From Polaribacter sp. Q13 (GTDB lineage: Bacteria > Bacteroidota > Bacteroidia > Flavobacteriales > Flavobacteriaceae), in the NCBI RefSeq assembly GCF_016858305.2, contig NZ_CP074436.1:4112001-4176000 (forward strand): a stretch of DNA of 64,000 nucleotides, read 5' to 3'. The notes beneath the pieces are model-generated. The model was not told the origin of the DNA. It searched no databases and worked only from the letters and a program-made list of their open reading frames with translations. A program made the translations under genes and the position numbers. Below, piece after piece: positions 1 through 7,976 of the stretch. The number at the start of each line of letters is the position of its first letter. Positions within the stretch are counted from its first letter, which is position 1.

Positions 1-334
1 TACTAATAGCAATGGTGGCATGTTCTAAATCTTCTATATTTTTAAAAGATGATTTTGCGCCTACATGAATTCCCCAAATTAAAGGAGATTTTACAAATGT
101 CTGTACAATTTTAGAAGGGTTTCCGTCTGCAATATCTTTAATAATTCCTTCGGTTAAAACAATAGCAATATCTACATCACCAGCACGTAAAGCTTTACAC
201 ATTTGCCCAGTTCCTCCAGGAAAATCTTGCCAACGAAGATTAATATCTTGTTTTTTGTATGCTTTATTTTTTAGTGTTAAATACCAAGGGTAATTAAAAT
301 GCTCTGGAACTCCGCCAACATTAAGGTTTGTCAT
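1..334 (-). CDS. substrate-binding domain protein, C-terminus outside window
   Basis: The ATG is at 334 and the gene runs off the left edge, so about 111 residues are visible. It starts MTNLNVGGVPEHFNYPW and has no signal peptide. The segment GGTGQMCKALRAGDVDIAIV resembles the first lobe of type 2 periplasmic-binding folds (SsuA/NMT1-like substrate-binding proteins), where the glycine-rich turn contacts ligand. The start abuts the stop of the nucleoside phosphorylase with no spacer, so the two are surely cotranscribed. The absence of an export signal argues for a cytosolic enzyme or sensor using this fold rather than an ABC transporter receptor. The ligand cannot be told from what is visible. 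Confidence 0.7.
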   Translation of the reverse strand, partial: MTNLNVGGVPEHFNYPWYLTLKNKAYKKQDINLRWQDFPGGTGQMCKALRAGDVDIAIVLTEGIIKDIADGNPSKIVQTFVKSPLIWGIHVGAKSSFKNIEDLEHATIAIS

Positions 335-1204
335 TTACTCTACTAATTTTTCAAGTGTATATTCTATTAATTCAGCAACTACTTTACCTGGGTTTTCGCT
401 AAAAGATCCATTGGCTCTATTGGCAATAATTGCGTTGATAGAACAGGCTTTGTGTCCCAATAATTTAGATAAACCATAAATTGCTGAGGTTTCCATTTCT
501 AAATTGGTAATTCTATGTTGGTTAAAACTAAAACTATCAATTTTATGGTTTAATTCATTATCCTGCAAAGCTAAACGTAAAATTCTTCCTTGTGGTCCGT
601 AAAAACCACCAGCTGTAGCTGTGATTCCTTTATAGGTTTTGTCAGATTTTAACCTGTTTTCTAATTCTTTGCTATTTTCAATTACAATGGGATACGATTT
701 TTTAGCGCTCCAATTAGTGTGTTGTACAAAAGCATTTTCAATTTCTGGATTCGAAATGGTGTCAATTTGATAAGAATGTAACATTCCGTTTAAATCTAAA
801 CCGTGAGAACCAATTACAAAAGAATCTACAGGGATATCATTGTGTAAAGAACCCGAAGTTCCTATTCTAACAATGTTTAAAGACGTTAAATTTTCTTTTG
901 GTTTTCTAGTTTCTAAATCGATATTAACAAGTGCATCTAACTCATTTAAAACAATATCTATGTTATCAGGGCCTATTCCGGTAGAAATAACAGAAAATTG
1001 TTTGTTTTTGTAGGTGCCTGTAGTCGTTTTAAACTCGCGTTTTTGAGTAGTAAACTCGATAGAATCAAAATATTTAGAGATTTTATCGACTCTATCTTGA
1101 TCGCCAACAAAAATTATGTTTGTGGCAATATGTTCTGGTTTTAAATTTAGATGATATACGCTTCCATCTGGGTTTAAGATAAGTTCAGATTGTTTTATAG
1201 ACAT
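335..1204 (-). CDS. nucleoside phosphorylase (uridine/purine phosphorylase family)
   Basis: 289 residues, normal for the PNP_UDP_1 family, which splits nucleosides with phosphate into base and ribose 1-phosphate in the cytosol. The N-terminal FVGDQDRVDKI matches the phosphate-binding GDPxRV segment, with the proline replaced by glutamine. RIGTSGSL is the central glycine-rich loop, and NLEMETSAIYGL carries the Glu-Met-Glu ribose-binding motif near residue 240. It sits with zero spacing between the DUF1835 gene and the substrate-binding gene, implying translational coupling. Uridine phosphorylase is the likeliest specificity, but base preference cannot be assigned from sequence alone. Confidence 0.85.
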   Translation of the reverse strand: MSIKQSELILNPDGSVYHLNLKPEHIATNIIFVGDQDRVDKISKYFDSIEFTTQKREFKTTTGTYKNKQFSVISTGIGPDNIDIVLNELDALVNIDLETRKPKENLTSLNIVRIGTSGSLHNDIPVDSFVIGSHGLDLNGMLHSYQIDTISNPEIENAFVQHTNWSAKKSYPIVIENSKELENRLKSDKTYKGITATAGGFYGPQGRILRLALQDNELNHKIDSFSFNQHRITNLEMETSAIYGLSKLLGHKACSINAIIANRANGSFSENPGKVVAELIEYTLEKLVE

Positions 1205-2149
1205 TTAAGATGTAATTTGTAATAGTCTTTCAGATTGATTATTATATAAAAAACTATATTTTTTTGCACCACCAAGATACGAATTTTCATTGCGAAGTTC
1301 ACCATAAAAATTAAGTTGGTTTTCTAGCACTTTTTTTCCTTTTCGAGATAATTTTACGGGATCGAAAGAGGTAAATAATTTTTGAAGTTGCTCTATATGA
1401 TGTTCGTATTGCAAATCTCCAAAACCATATATAGTTTGTGATTCTAGTAATTGATTAACTAGTTGAGGTTTAGATGAAAAATTATGAGAATTTGCAGTTT
1501 CTAGTATGGTGTTTTCTATTTGGTTTAATCCGTTTTTAATGGATGGAAATCTTTGCAAATGTGCGGCTAAGGCGTCCGCTAAATGGATAAAAGGAGACAT
1601 TGGGTTAAACTTATAGACCGTTTCTAACCTTAAAGGGCTATCTGAGCAATATAATTGCCAAATGTAGTCTGCGTACTCAATATCATCTAAAGATAAATCG
1701 ATGCGGCTTTTATAAAGTTGCTGCATCTGATTTTTAGTAAGTTCAGAAAAACTTTTTAATTTGTTAGAATCTTTAGGTTTGCTACTTGTTACTAAAGAAA
1801 TATGATACCCTTTTCTATAGATTTTTAACCAACTAATAACAGCAATCATATTAATTTGACAAAATAAATCATGGTCAAACCATAAGACAATCTCTTTGCT
1901 TTCTTTTTTACTGCAAAGCGTCCTGTATTCTTTTAAGGTAAAATCTATAAATTTCTTTTTACTAATGCTGTAAGAGGTTTTTAAGAAATCGAATCTGGTT
2001 TTCCAGAAAGTTTCACTTCCTACATCAACAGTAGTTTTTCCTTCGCACAACATTTCTCTCCAGGTAATAAAATCTCCAGAGAAATTCAGATTTTTAAGAT
2101 AGTTTGTAGTACTATCTCCATTTGTAATATGTAATATAGAAGAACTCAT
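1205..2149 (-). CDS. DUF1835 domain-containing protein
   Basis: 314 residues. The N-terminus LHITNGDSTTNYLK, followed by GDFITWREMLCEG and later VLWFDHDLFCQ, matches the DUF1835 family of unknown function. The C-terminal half is helical and rich in Leu and Gln. No signal peptide or membrane segment is seen, so it is cytosolic. It is the first gene of a gapless three-gene set with a nucleoside phosphorylase and a substrate-binding-fold protein. That context hints at a nucleoside-related role, but this is inference only. The ATG lies at 2149 with about 50 bp separating it from the SUI1-type gene upstream. Confidence 0.8.
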   Translation of the reverse strand: MSSSILHITNGDSTTNYLKNLNFSGDFITWREMLCEGKTTVDVGSETFWKTRFDFLKTSYSISKKKFIDFTLKEYRTLCSKKESKEIVLWFDHDLFCQINMIAVISWLKIYRKGYHISLVTSSKPKDSNKLKSFSELTKNQMQQLYKSRIDLSLDDIEYADYIWQLYCSDSPLRLETVYKFNPMSPFIHLADALAAHLQRFPSIKNGLNQIENTILETANSHNFSSKPQLVNQLLESQTIYGFGDLQYEHHIEQLQKLFTSFDPVKLSRKGKKVLENQLNFYGELRNENSYLGGAKKYSFLYNNQSERLLQITS

Positions 2150-2201
2150 AATTTATTAATAACGTTTACACTAATTATTTATGGTGAGGTGATTCTAATT
2201 T

Positions 2202-2525
2202 TTATCCACCAACACGTTTTACTTTAAATCCTTTATCTTTTAACATGGTCATTATTCGGTCTCTAAAATCTCCCTGAATAATAATTTTATCATCTTTAAA
2301 ACTACCGCCAACAGACAGTTTTGTTTTAATTTCTTTTGCTAGCTTTTTAAAATCTGATGTTGCGCCTGTATAGCCTTCTAAGATGGTAATTGGTTTCCCT
2401 TTTCGCTTTTCGTATTTGCAAATAATAGGATCGTCTTGTAACCAAATATCCAATTTTTCTTTTACAGGTTCAATGGTTTCCTTATGTTCTGGAAATAAAT
2501 TTTTTAATTGATCTTTGAAATCCAT
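2202..2525 (-). CDS. SUI1/eIF1-type translation factor (YciH family)
   Basis: 107 residues, the usual length of bacterial YciH-like proteins. The C-terminal two thirds form a SUI1 domain: KGKPITILEGY, then KKLAKEIKTKLSVGGSFKDD with the Gly-Gly-Ser turn, then IIIQGDFRDRI with the QGD motif. In archaea and eukaryotes this fold acts on the small ribosomal subunit during start-codon selection. The role in bacteria is poorly defined and not essential where tested. It is a single gene between the dioxygenase and the DUF1835 set. The gap upstream of its start (2526-2602) is entirely a heptad repeat array. Confidence 0.88.
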   Translation of the reverse strand: MDFKDQLKNLFPEHKETIEPVKEKLDIWLQDDPIICKYEKRKGKPITILEGYTGATSDFKKLAKEIKTKLSVGGSFKDDKIIIQGDFRDRIMTMLKDKGFKVKRVGG

Positions 2526-2532
2526 TTTTTAT

Positions 2533-2604
2533 CAGTTTACAGTCTTCAGTCTTCAGTCTTCAGTTAACTTATTACTGCCAACTGAAGACTGATAACTGCA
2601 AACT
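2533..2604. repeat. heptad-phased CAGTnnn / ACTGnnn inverted array
   Basis: CAGT occurs at 2533, 2540, 2547, 2554 and 2561, exactly seven bases apart. ACTG, its complement, then occurs at 2574, 2581, 2588 and 2595. The two half-arrays face each other, and an 11-bp perfect inverted repeat (2555-2565 with 2580-2590) lies at the junction. The array fills the gap between the dioxygenase stop codon and the SUI1 gene start. Confidence 0.9.
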
Positions 2605-3550
2605 ATTTTTTTAATCCTAATTCTCTTAAACGTTCGTCTAAAAATTCTCCTGCCGTAATATCTTCAAATTGTTTTGGGTGCTTTTCGTCGATACAGTTTT
2701 CTAAAACATCTAACTTCATATCAGAAATAGGATGCATAAAAAATGGAATTGAATATCTTGATGTTCCCCACATTTCTTTTGGCGGATTTACAACTCTATG
2801 AATGGTAGATTTTAGTTTGTTATTACTGTGGCGCGATAACATATCTCCAACATTAATCATAATTTCGTCTGGCGCTGCCATGGCATCAATCCAATCTCCT
2901 TTATGGTTTTGTACTTGTAATCCTTTTCCTTGTGCGCCCATTAATAAGGTAATTAAATTAATGTCTCCGTGCGCTGCAGCTCTTTCTGCACCTTTTGGTT
3001 CTGTTTTTATAGGCGGATAATGAATAGGACGTAATATGCTATTTCCGTTTTTTATATAATTATCAAAGTAGGTTTCTTCTAAACCTAAATGTAAGGCTAA
3101 AGAGCGTAAGACATATTTAGCTGTTTTTTCTAACATTTGGTAAGTTTCTTTACCAACTGCATTAAACTTAGCTAATTCGTTTACTGTAACATTTTCTGGA
3201 TATTCTTTAGCATATTTAGAGTCTGCATCTACATATTGTCCGAAATGCCAAAACTCTTTTAAATCTCCTTCTTTTTTGCCTTTCGCAGATTCTTTTCCAA
3301 AAGAGACATAACCACGTTGCCCTCCAATTCCAGGAATCTCGTATTTTTCTTTTGTTTCTATTGATAAATCGAAAAAGTTTTTTATTTCTCTATATAAGTT
3401 TTCTACTAACGTATCATCTAAAAAGTGTCCTTTTAAAGCCACAAAACCTATGTTTTCGTAGGCATGACCAATTTCATCGATAAATTGTTGTTTTTTGCTT
3501 TTATCCGAAGATAAAAAATCGGCTAAATTTACACTTGGTATTTTATTCAT
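2603..3550 (-). CDS. 2-oxoglutarate/Fe(II)-type dioxygenase, isopenicillin N synthase family
   Basis: 315 residues with both parts of the family: an N-terminal DIOX_N-like segment (VNLADFLSSD, IGFVALKGH) and a C-terminal jelly-roll. The iron ligands are visible as H194 and D196 in AAHGDIN and H251 in STIHRVVNP. R265 in SRYSIPFF is the usual cosubstrate carboxylate anchor. Such cytosolic enzymes hydroxylate or ring-close small molecules using oxygen and usually 2-oxoglutarate. The substrate is unknown, and the neighbours are unrelated. The gene is probably transcribed alone: its stop runs straight into a repeat array, and over 60 bp separate its start from the DUF6048 gene. Confidence 0.87.
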   Translation of the reverse strand: MNKIPSVNLADFLSSDKSKKQQFIDEIGHAYENIGFVALKGHFLDDTLVENLYREIKNFFDLSIETKEKYEIPGIGGQRGYVSFGKESAKGKKEGDLKEFWHFGQYVDADSKYAKEYPENVTVNELAKFNAVGKETYQMLEKTAKYVLRSLALHLGLEETYFDNYIKNGNSILRPIHYPPIKTEPKGAERAAAHGDINLITLLMGAQGKGLQVQNHKGDWIDAMAAPDEIMINVGDMLSRHSNNKLKSTIHRVVNPPKEMWGTSRYSIPFFMHPISDMKLDVLENCIDEKHPKQFEDITAGEFLDERLRELGLKK

Positions 3551-3613
3551 GATGATTAAATTAAAAAAATAAAGGACGTTAAAGTTACTAAAAAATACTA
3601 AATTGAAATAATA

Positions 3614-4339
3614 TTATTTTTTCTTAAAGGGAATTAAGTAAGTCATGGTGTAATTAAAACCAAAACCGGTACTGCTTTCAAAGATTCTATTAAAACCAGG
3701 AGCATATAGGGTTTCGAAATTATCTGGCTCTTTTACACTCATTAAAATCTTATAAGAACCGCTAAAAGAAACGAAGAAATTTTTAAATGTTTCTACTTTT
3801 AAACCTATTACAAATTCAGACCAATGTGCATTTAAGCCAGAGGCAGTGTTTGCGGTTGTATTTGCGTTTGAAGGGAAATAGATAGGGTTATCATCTAAGC
3901 CAGTTATTACATTGGGTGTATAACTATTTAAAGTTTGATCGAAAAGACTAAAACCATAACGATATCCTATAAATATTTCGTTGTTCATGTCTAACCAGTT
4001 TTTGTAAACATTATAGTTAACACCTAGCCTTAAATAACTTCCTTTTACTGTAGAATTTGTGTAATCTTCTGCTGTGGTTTCTTCTTCATAACCAACTTCT
4101 GCAGCAATATATAAGTTTTTCTTAATTCTATAATCTCCCACAATTTCTAAACCCGAATACGTACTTTTGAATTGTGCTAATATTGGTTTACTAAGATCTA
4201 CGCCTAGTCTTAGTCCGTAATTAGATTTGTAGATTATAGAGTCTTTTTTGGCATCTATAAGTGTGTCTTTTTTTTGTTCTTGAGATTGCCCATTAACAAA
4301 AACAAAAAGGAAATAGATGCTAATGAAATATTTGTACAT
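3614..4339 (-). CDS. DUF6048 family outer-membrane beta-barrel-like protein
   Basis: 241 residues with an N-terminal signal peptide (MYKYFISIYFLFVFVNGQSQ). Alternating hydrophobic strands follow (LRLGVDLSKPIL, LYIAAEVGYE, GSYLRLGVNYN, FFVSFSGSYK, GFGFNYTMTYLI), the look of a small beta-barrel in the outer membrane. The order RlmD, DUF6452, DUF6048 is one I associate with flavobacteria, which supports the family name. The start overlaps the end of the DUF6452 gene by 20 bp, so the two are translationally coupled. The function is unknown; the coupling suggests the lipoprotein and barrel act together. Confidence 0.8.
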   Translation of the reverse strand: MYKYFISIYFLFVFVNGQSQEQKKDTLIDAKKDSIIYKSNYGLRLGVDLSKPILAQFKSTYSGLEIVGDYRIKKNLYIAAEVGYEEETTAEDYTNSTVKGSYLRLGVNYNVYKNWLDMNNEIFIGYRYGFSLFDQTLNSYTPNVITGLDDNPIYFPSNANTTANTASGLNAHWSEFVIGLKVETFKNFFVSFSGSYKILMSVKEPDNFETLYAPGFNRIFESSTGFGFNYTMTYLIPFKKK

Positions 4340-4793
4340 GTGCTATATTTTGACTGTCTAGAGTTGTTAATGTAGATGGCGTAAATTCTTTTATCCAAGT
4401 ATTATCAGAATAAAAAGTAACATCATTAAAAGTAACTTTATAGCCGCAAGAACGAGAAACGTATTTTTCTTTTGGTGTATAAGTTATGGTAAAAGTATCT
4501 ACGTCTGTTCCGTTAGAAAATTTATAAACAGTTTTTGTATCTAAGCTATTCAAAGGAATATAAATAGAGTCTAAACTAGTACCATTAAAATTTGCGATGG
4601 TATCTTTTCCTTCTGCCCAAACATATAAAGTACTCACGCTTTTTAAGGTTTCCTTATTAGTGTCATCATAAAAACGCAACACCAATTTAGGAGTAACAGG
4701 GTTTTGCAAACAGAAATCATCTTTTGTACAAGAGGTATTTATAAGCAAACCAAAGACTAAAATAACTATAATTTTGTGTAAACTATTCTTCAA
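4320..4793 (-). CDS. DUF6452 family lipoprotein
   Basis: 157 residues. The N-terminal hydrophobic stretch IIVILVFGLLINTSC ends in a cysteine that fits a lipobox, so the mature protein is probably a lipoprotein. The remainder is beta-rich (KLVLRFYDD, TFTITYTPKEKY) with conserved cysteines. The start codon is TTG at 4793, inside the last codons of the upstream PCD gene. No in-frame ATG exists before the signal peptide. Its 3' end overlaps DUF6048. The function is unknown; it always seems to travel with DUF6048, which is known family context rather than proof of interaction. Confidence 0.8.
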   Translation of the reverse strand: MKNSLHKIIVILVFGLLINTSCTKDDFCLQNPVTPKLVLRFYDDTNKETLKSVSTLYVWAEGKDTIANFNGTSLDSIYIPLNSLDTKTVYKFSNGTDVDTFTITYTPKEKYVSRSCGYKVTFNDVTFYSDNTWIKEFTPSTLTTLDSQNIAHVQIFH

Positions 4794-5073
4794 CTTCTAC
4801 AATTTTATTGATGGCTTTTGCCAATTTAAAATCTAATTTTGTAACCCCTTCTGCATCATGTGTGGTTAACTTAATATCTAATGTATTATAGTTATTTGTC
4901 CATTCTGGGTGATGGTTTAAAGCCTCACATTCAAAAGCAATTCTATTCATTGCAGACATACAATCTTTAAAGTTATCGAACTCAAAATCTGTATGCAAAG
5001 CATCGTCATAATAATCCCAATCTTGTAATTTTTCTAATTTCCTATTAATTTCGAAGTCTGTTAGTTTTTTCAT
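4783..5073 (-). CDS. 4a-hydroxytetrahydrobiopterin dehydratase (PCD/DCoH)
   Basis: 96 residues, the standard length. The active-site signature is present as ALNHHPEWTNNYN, with the histidine pair and tryptophan, followed by LTTHDAEGVT. The enzyme dehydrates the 4a-carbinolamine formed by aromatic amino acid hydroxylases, restoring quinonoid dihydropterin. Related proteins also support molybdopterin or other pterin chemistry. The gene ends 11 bp inside the start region of the DUF6452 gene, an unusual partner. No aromatic amino acid hydroxylase is nearby in this window. Confidence 0.9.
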   Translation of the reverse strand: MKKLTDFEINRKLEKLQDWDYYDDALHTDFEFDNFKDCMSAMNRIAFECEALNHHPEWTNNYNTLDIKLTTHDAEGVTKLDFKLAKAINKIVEVEE

Positions 5074-5231
5074 TCTTTTTAACTTTTATTTTGAGTTACC
5101 AATATATAATGATTCTTACAAATATTTATTGTCCATTTTAATAAAATTATCTTAATTCTAATAATTTAGTTCACTTATTATTAGTTCTTTATGGAGTTTT
5201 ATAAATAAACCTTTTTATAAACAAATAAGTT

Positions 5232-6686
5232 TTATGCTTTTTCAAACAAGACAACCGTTTCAATATGACTCGTATGCGGAAATTGATCTACCAAACTAAT
5301 TTTTTTCATTTGATACCCCGCTTCTGCCAATAATTCTGTATCTCTAGCTTGTGTTGCAGGGTTACAAGAAACATACACCATTCTGTCTGCATTTAAATTG
5401 ATTATTTTTTGTAGTGTTTTAGGTGCAATTCCTGCTCTAGCAGGATCTAAAATAATCGTTTTTATTTTATCTTGATATTCTGGATGTGCAACTAAGAACT
5501 TACCAACATCTGCGGCATAAAACTTTAGGCCATCAATATTATTTCTTTTGGCATTTTTCTCTGCATCTTCAATAGCGGAAGCTACAATATCTACGCCTAC
5601 AATTTTTGCGTTTTCACTTTTAGAAGCTACAATTTGACCGATGGTTCCTGTTCCGCAAAATAAATCCATTACCACAGTATTGTCTACTTTTGTTTTGTCT
5701 TCTAAAACATATTCAACAACTTTAGAGTATAGTTTTTCGGCACATTTTGGGTTGGTTTGAAAAAAGCTTTTCATACTAATTTCAAAATTTAAACCTAATA
5801 ATTCTTCTACAATTTTATCTTTTCCATACACTAAATCTAAACTACCTGCGGTTGCAATAGTTCTATCTCCGGTTTCGTCATTAATGGTATGTAATAAACC
5901 TGCTAAACGATCTCCAAAAATATCTTTAAGGAAAGTCGCAAATTTCTGTAAATCGAAATTCTCTAATTCAGGAGAGGTAGTAACTAAATTACATAGCAAT
6001 TCGTCTGTTTTAAAAGATTTTCTTACTACAAAGTAACGGAAAAAACCTGTCTTTCTTGGTCCGTGCCAAGGTTCTAAACCGGTGTCTATACAATATTGAC
6101 GAATGTTTTTTAGATTGTCTTCTAGTTGCTTATCAAACAAACCAGAATCTTTTTCTAAATTATCCCCCATCCACCAAACACCACGTCTTTTAAAACCTAG
6201 AGTGAACTCGTCTTTATCTCTTTTTGTAATTCTATCATAACCAATAGCAGAAAAACCATACTCCATTTTATTTCTGTAATGAAATACATTTGGAGAAGTA
6301 ATAAATTCATCAAATAAATCTTCGATATTTTCTACTTTACCAATTCGTTTGAATAAAGATAAAGTACTTTCTTTTTTATATTGATGTTGTAAATCTATAG
6401 GTAATTGAATGTAAGGCGCACCCGGAATATCTTGAAAAGGTACTTCCACTTCATCTTCAGAAGGTTCTAAAACATCTATCAATTTAGCTTCTGCATAGTT
6501 TTTACTAGACTTGCTAATTTGTGCTTTTACCAACTGACCAGGTAACGTATTTGGTACAAAAACAACAAAACTTCCTTCTTCAGAATGGATTCTTGCAATT
6601 CCTTTTCCGCCAAAAGCGTAATCTTCAATTTTTAATTCTAAAACTTGATTCTTCTTTACAAATTTATTTCGTTCTCTACGTGGCAT
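5232..6686 (-). CDS. rlmD: 23S rRNA (uracil-C5)-methyltransferase, RlmD/RumA family
   Basis: 484 residues from the ATG at 6686 (MPRRERNKFVKKNQV). A longer reading from a GTG at 6749 would run through a terminator hairpin, so it is rejected. An N-terminal TRAM domain (IEDYAFGGKGIARI, GSFVVFVPNTLPGQ) is followed by the SAM-dependent methyltransferase: DLFCGTGTIG, IILDPARAG, and MVYVSCNPAT with the catalytic cysteine near residue 441. The enzyme makes 5-methyluridine in 23S rRNA. The stretch that carries the iron-sulfur cysteines in E. coli RlmD reads VPFQDIPGAPYIQLPIDLQ here (about residues 82-100) and has none, so the cluster is absent. The exact target uridine is therefore not certain. Confidence 0.88.
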   Translation of the reverse strand: MPRRERNKFVKKNQVLELKIEDYAFGGKGIARIHSEEGSFVVFVPNTLPGQLVKAQISKSSKNYAEAKLIDVLEPSEDEVEVPFQDIPGAPYIQLPIDLQHQYKKESTLSLFKRIGKVENIEDLFDEFITSPNVFHYRNKMEYGFSAIGYDRITKRDKDEFTLGFKRRGVWWMGDNLEKDSGLFDKQLEDNLKNIRQYCIDTGLEPWHGPRKTGFFRYFVVRKSFKTDELLCNLVTTSPELENFDLQKFATFLKDIFGDRLAGLLHTINDETGDRTIATAGSLDLVYGKDKIVEELLGLNFEISMKSFFQTNPKCAEKLYSKVVEYVLEDKTKVDNTVVMDLFCGTGTIGQIVASKSENAKIVGVDIVASAIEDAEKNAKRNNIDGLKFYAADVGKFLVAHPEYQDKIKTIILDPARAGIAPKTLQKIINLNADRMVYVSCNPATQARDTELLAEAGYQMKKISLVDQFPHTSHIETVVLFEKA

Positions 6687-6740
6687 TCTTAATTGTTTAT
6701 GGGATGCAAAATTAGGGAAAATATAGTTTGATGAAACAAA

Positions 6741-6766
6741 AAAGGCCACTCATTTGAGTGGCCTTT
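6741..6766 (-). terminator. intrinsic terminator of the OmpA-family gene
   Basis: A perfect 12-bp stem (6741-6752 with 6755-6766, arms AAAGGCCACTCA and complement) has a two-base centre. Read on the minus strand it is followed by a T-rich tail. It lies 20 bp past the OmpA-family stop and upstream of the chosen rlmD start. Confidence 0.85.
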
Positions 6767-6786
6767 CTATAAAAGTAAGATTATAC

Positions 6787-7482
6787 TTAGTTTCCTGCTT
6801 CTTTTTGTGCTTCTTTAATCATTTGTTCGTTTGCAACTATGGCAAATTCCACACGTCTGTTTTTACTTCTTCCTTCTGCAGTTTCGTTTGTTGCAATAGG
6901 ATCATTAATACCTAAACCTTTGGTTTCAATTCTAGTGCCAAGTATTCCTTTAGAAATTAAATAGTCTTTTACCGAATTAGCTCTCTTTGCAGATAAAGTT
7001 TGGTTGTATTCTACTTTACCAGTGCTATCTGTGTAACCATAAATAGCAATATTGGTATTTTCATAACTATTAAGAACTGGAACCAATTTTTCTAAGTTTG
7101 CTTGTGCAGTAGCAGTTAAAGTAGATTTATTAGTATCAAACCTTACAGCATTTTCTCCTAAAGTTAACATAATTCCTTCTCCAACTCTTTCTACTTCCGC
7201 GCCAGGTAAAGCTTCTTCAATTTCACGAGCTTGTTTGTCCATTTTATTACCAATTACACCACCGGTAACTCCACCAATTACGCCACCTAATACAGCGCCT
7301 AATTCAGAATTTTTTCCATTTCCAACATTGTTTCCAATTACGGCACCTAAAATAGCACCTGCTGCAGTACCAATACCAGCACCTTTTTGAGTGTTATTTG
7401 CATTTTTAACAGCTTCACAAGAAGTAAGCATGCTTGCCGTTAAAAGTAATACTGATAAACTATAAATTATTGATTTTTTCAT
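6787..7482 (-). CDS. OmpA-family lipoprotein with glycine-zipper segment
   Basis: 231 residues. A lipoprotein signal (LLLTASMLTSC) is followed by a glycine-zipper region at about residues 33-80 (AGIGTAAGAILGAVIG, ELGAVLGGVIGGVTGG). The C-terminal OmpA-like domain is at about 110-220, with RFDTNKSTLT, YGYTDSTG, LSAKRANSVKDYL and EGRSKNRRVEF. OmpA domains bind peptidoglycan diaminopimelate, so this protein should tether outer membrane to cell wall. The zipper may span or insert into a membrane. The following lipocalin-like gene is only 17 bp upstream of its start, so the two probably form one operon ended by the hairpin at 6741-6766. Confidence 0.9.
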   Translation of the reverse strand: MKKSIIYSLSVLLLTASMLTSCEAVKNANNTQKGAGIGTAAGAILGAVIGNNVGNGKNSELGAVLGGVIGGVTGGVIGNKMDKQAREIEEALPGAEVERVGEGIMLTLGENAVRFDTNKSTLTATAQANLEKLVPVLNSYENTNIAIYGYTDSTGKVEYNQTLSAKRANSVKDYLISKGILGTRIETKGLGINDPIATNETAEGRSKNRRVEFAIVANEQMIKEAQKEAGN

Positions 7483-7499
7483 TGTGTTTCTTTAATTGA

Positions 7500-7976
7500 T
7501 TATTGTCTTTGAAATGAATACGTAATATCTTTTGTTTGTCCTGCAACGTTAATTTGGTCTACCAAGTCGAAACTTGTTTCTGTTACATTTTTAATATTTA
7601 AAACAAAACCATTATTAACTTCTTTAGCCTTGTAATCGTTAATAATTTTTAACACAAAATTACCATCCTTATTAAGGTACCAAGTTATTGGAGAGCTAAA
7701 TTCTTTACAAGAAGTATCTGGGGTGTTAAGAGACATTTCTCCTTTGTTATTATTTGAAATAAAGCTCCAGTTACTACCAACAAAACATTTAGAATCTGCA
7801 ATGTAAAAAGAAGTAACATTTAAAAAATCTGATCCAGGAAAATTAACAGCTGTAATTGTGAAATTACCTTTTAATATTCGTTCGGTTTTATTGTCTAGTT
7901 TGGTACTAACAGCAGAAGTAGATTTACACCCAATAGCTGCAGTCATCAATAAGACAATACATAAAATTTTTTTCAT
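7500..7976 (-). CDS. lipocalin-like lipoprotein
   Basis: 158 residues from the ATG at 7976 (MKKILCIVLLMTAAIGCKS), giving a clean lipoprotein signal with lipobox cysteine. An upstream TTG would add eight residues and is less likely. The mature part starts with a lipocalin-like GNFTITAVNFPG segment and then shows short beta strands (GEMSLNTPDTSC, FDLVDQINVAG, ITYSFQRQ), the pattern of lipocalin-like DUF4136/DUF4923-type proteins of Bacteroidota. It probably sits in the outer membrane or periplasm and binds a small hydrophobic molecule, but no ligand can be named. It lies immediately upstream of the OmpA-type lipoprotein. Confidence 0.75.
   Translation of the reverse strand: MKKILCIVLLMTAAIGCKSTSAVSTKLDNKTERILKGNFTITAVNFPGSDFLNVTSFYIADSKCFVGSNWSFISNNNKGEMSLNTPDTSCKEFSSPITWYLNKDGNFVLKIINDYKAKEVNNGFVLNIKNVTETSFDLVDQINVAGQTKDITYSFQRQ

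Noticed and set aside
6687..6749. Longer rlmD reading from a GTG at 6749
   Set aside because: It would translate through the OmpA-gene terminator hairpin; the ATG at 6686 gives the normal TRAM-domain start.
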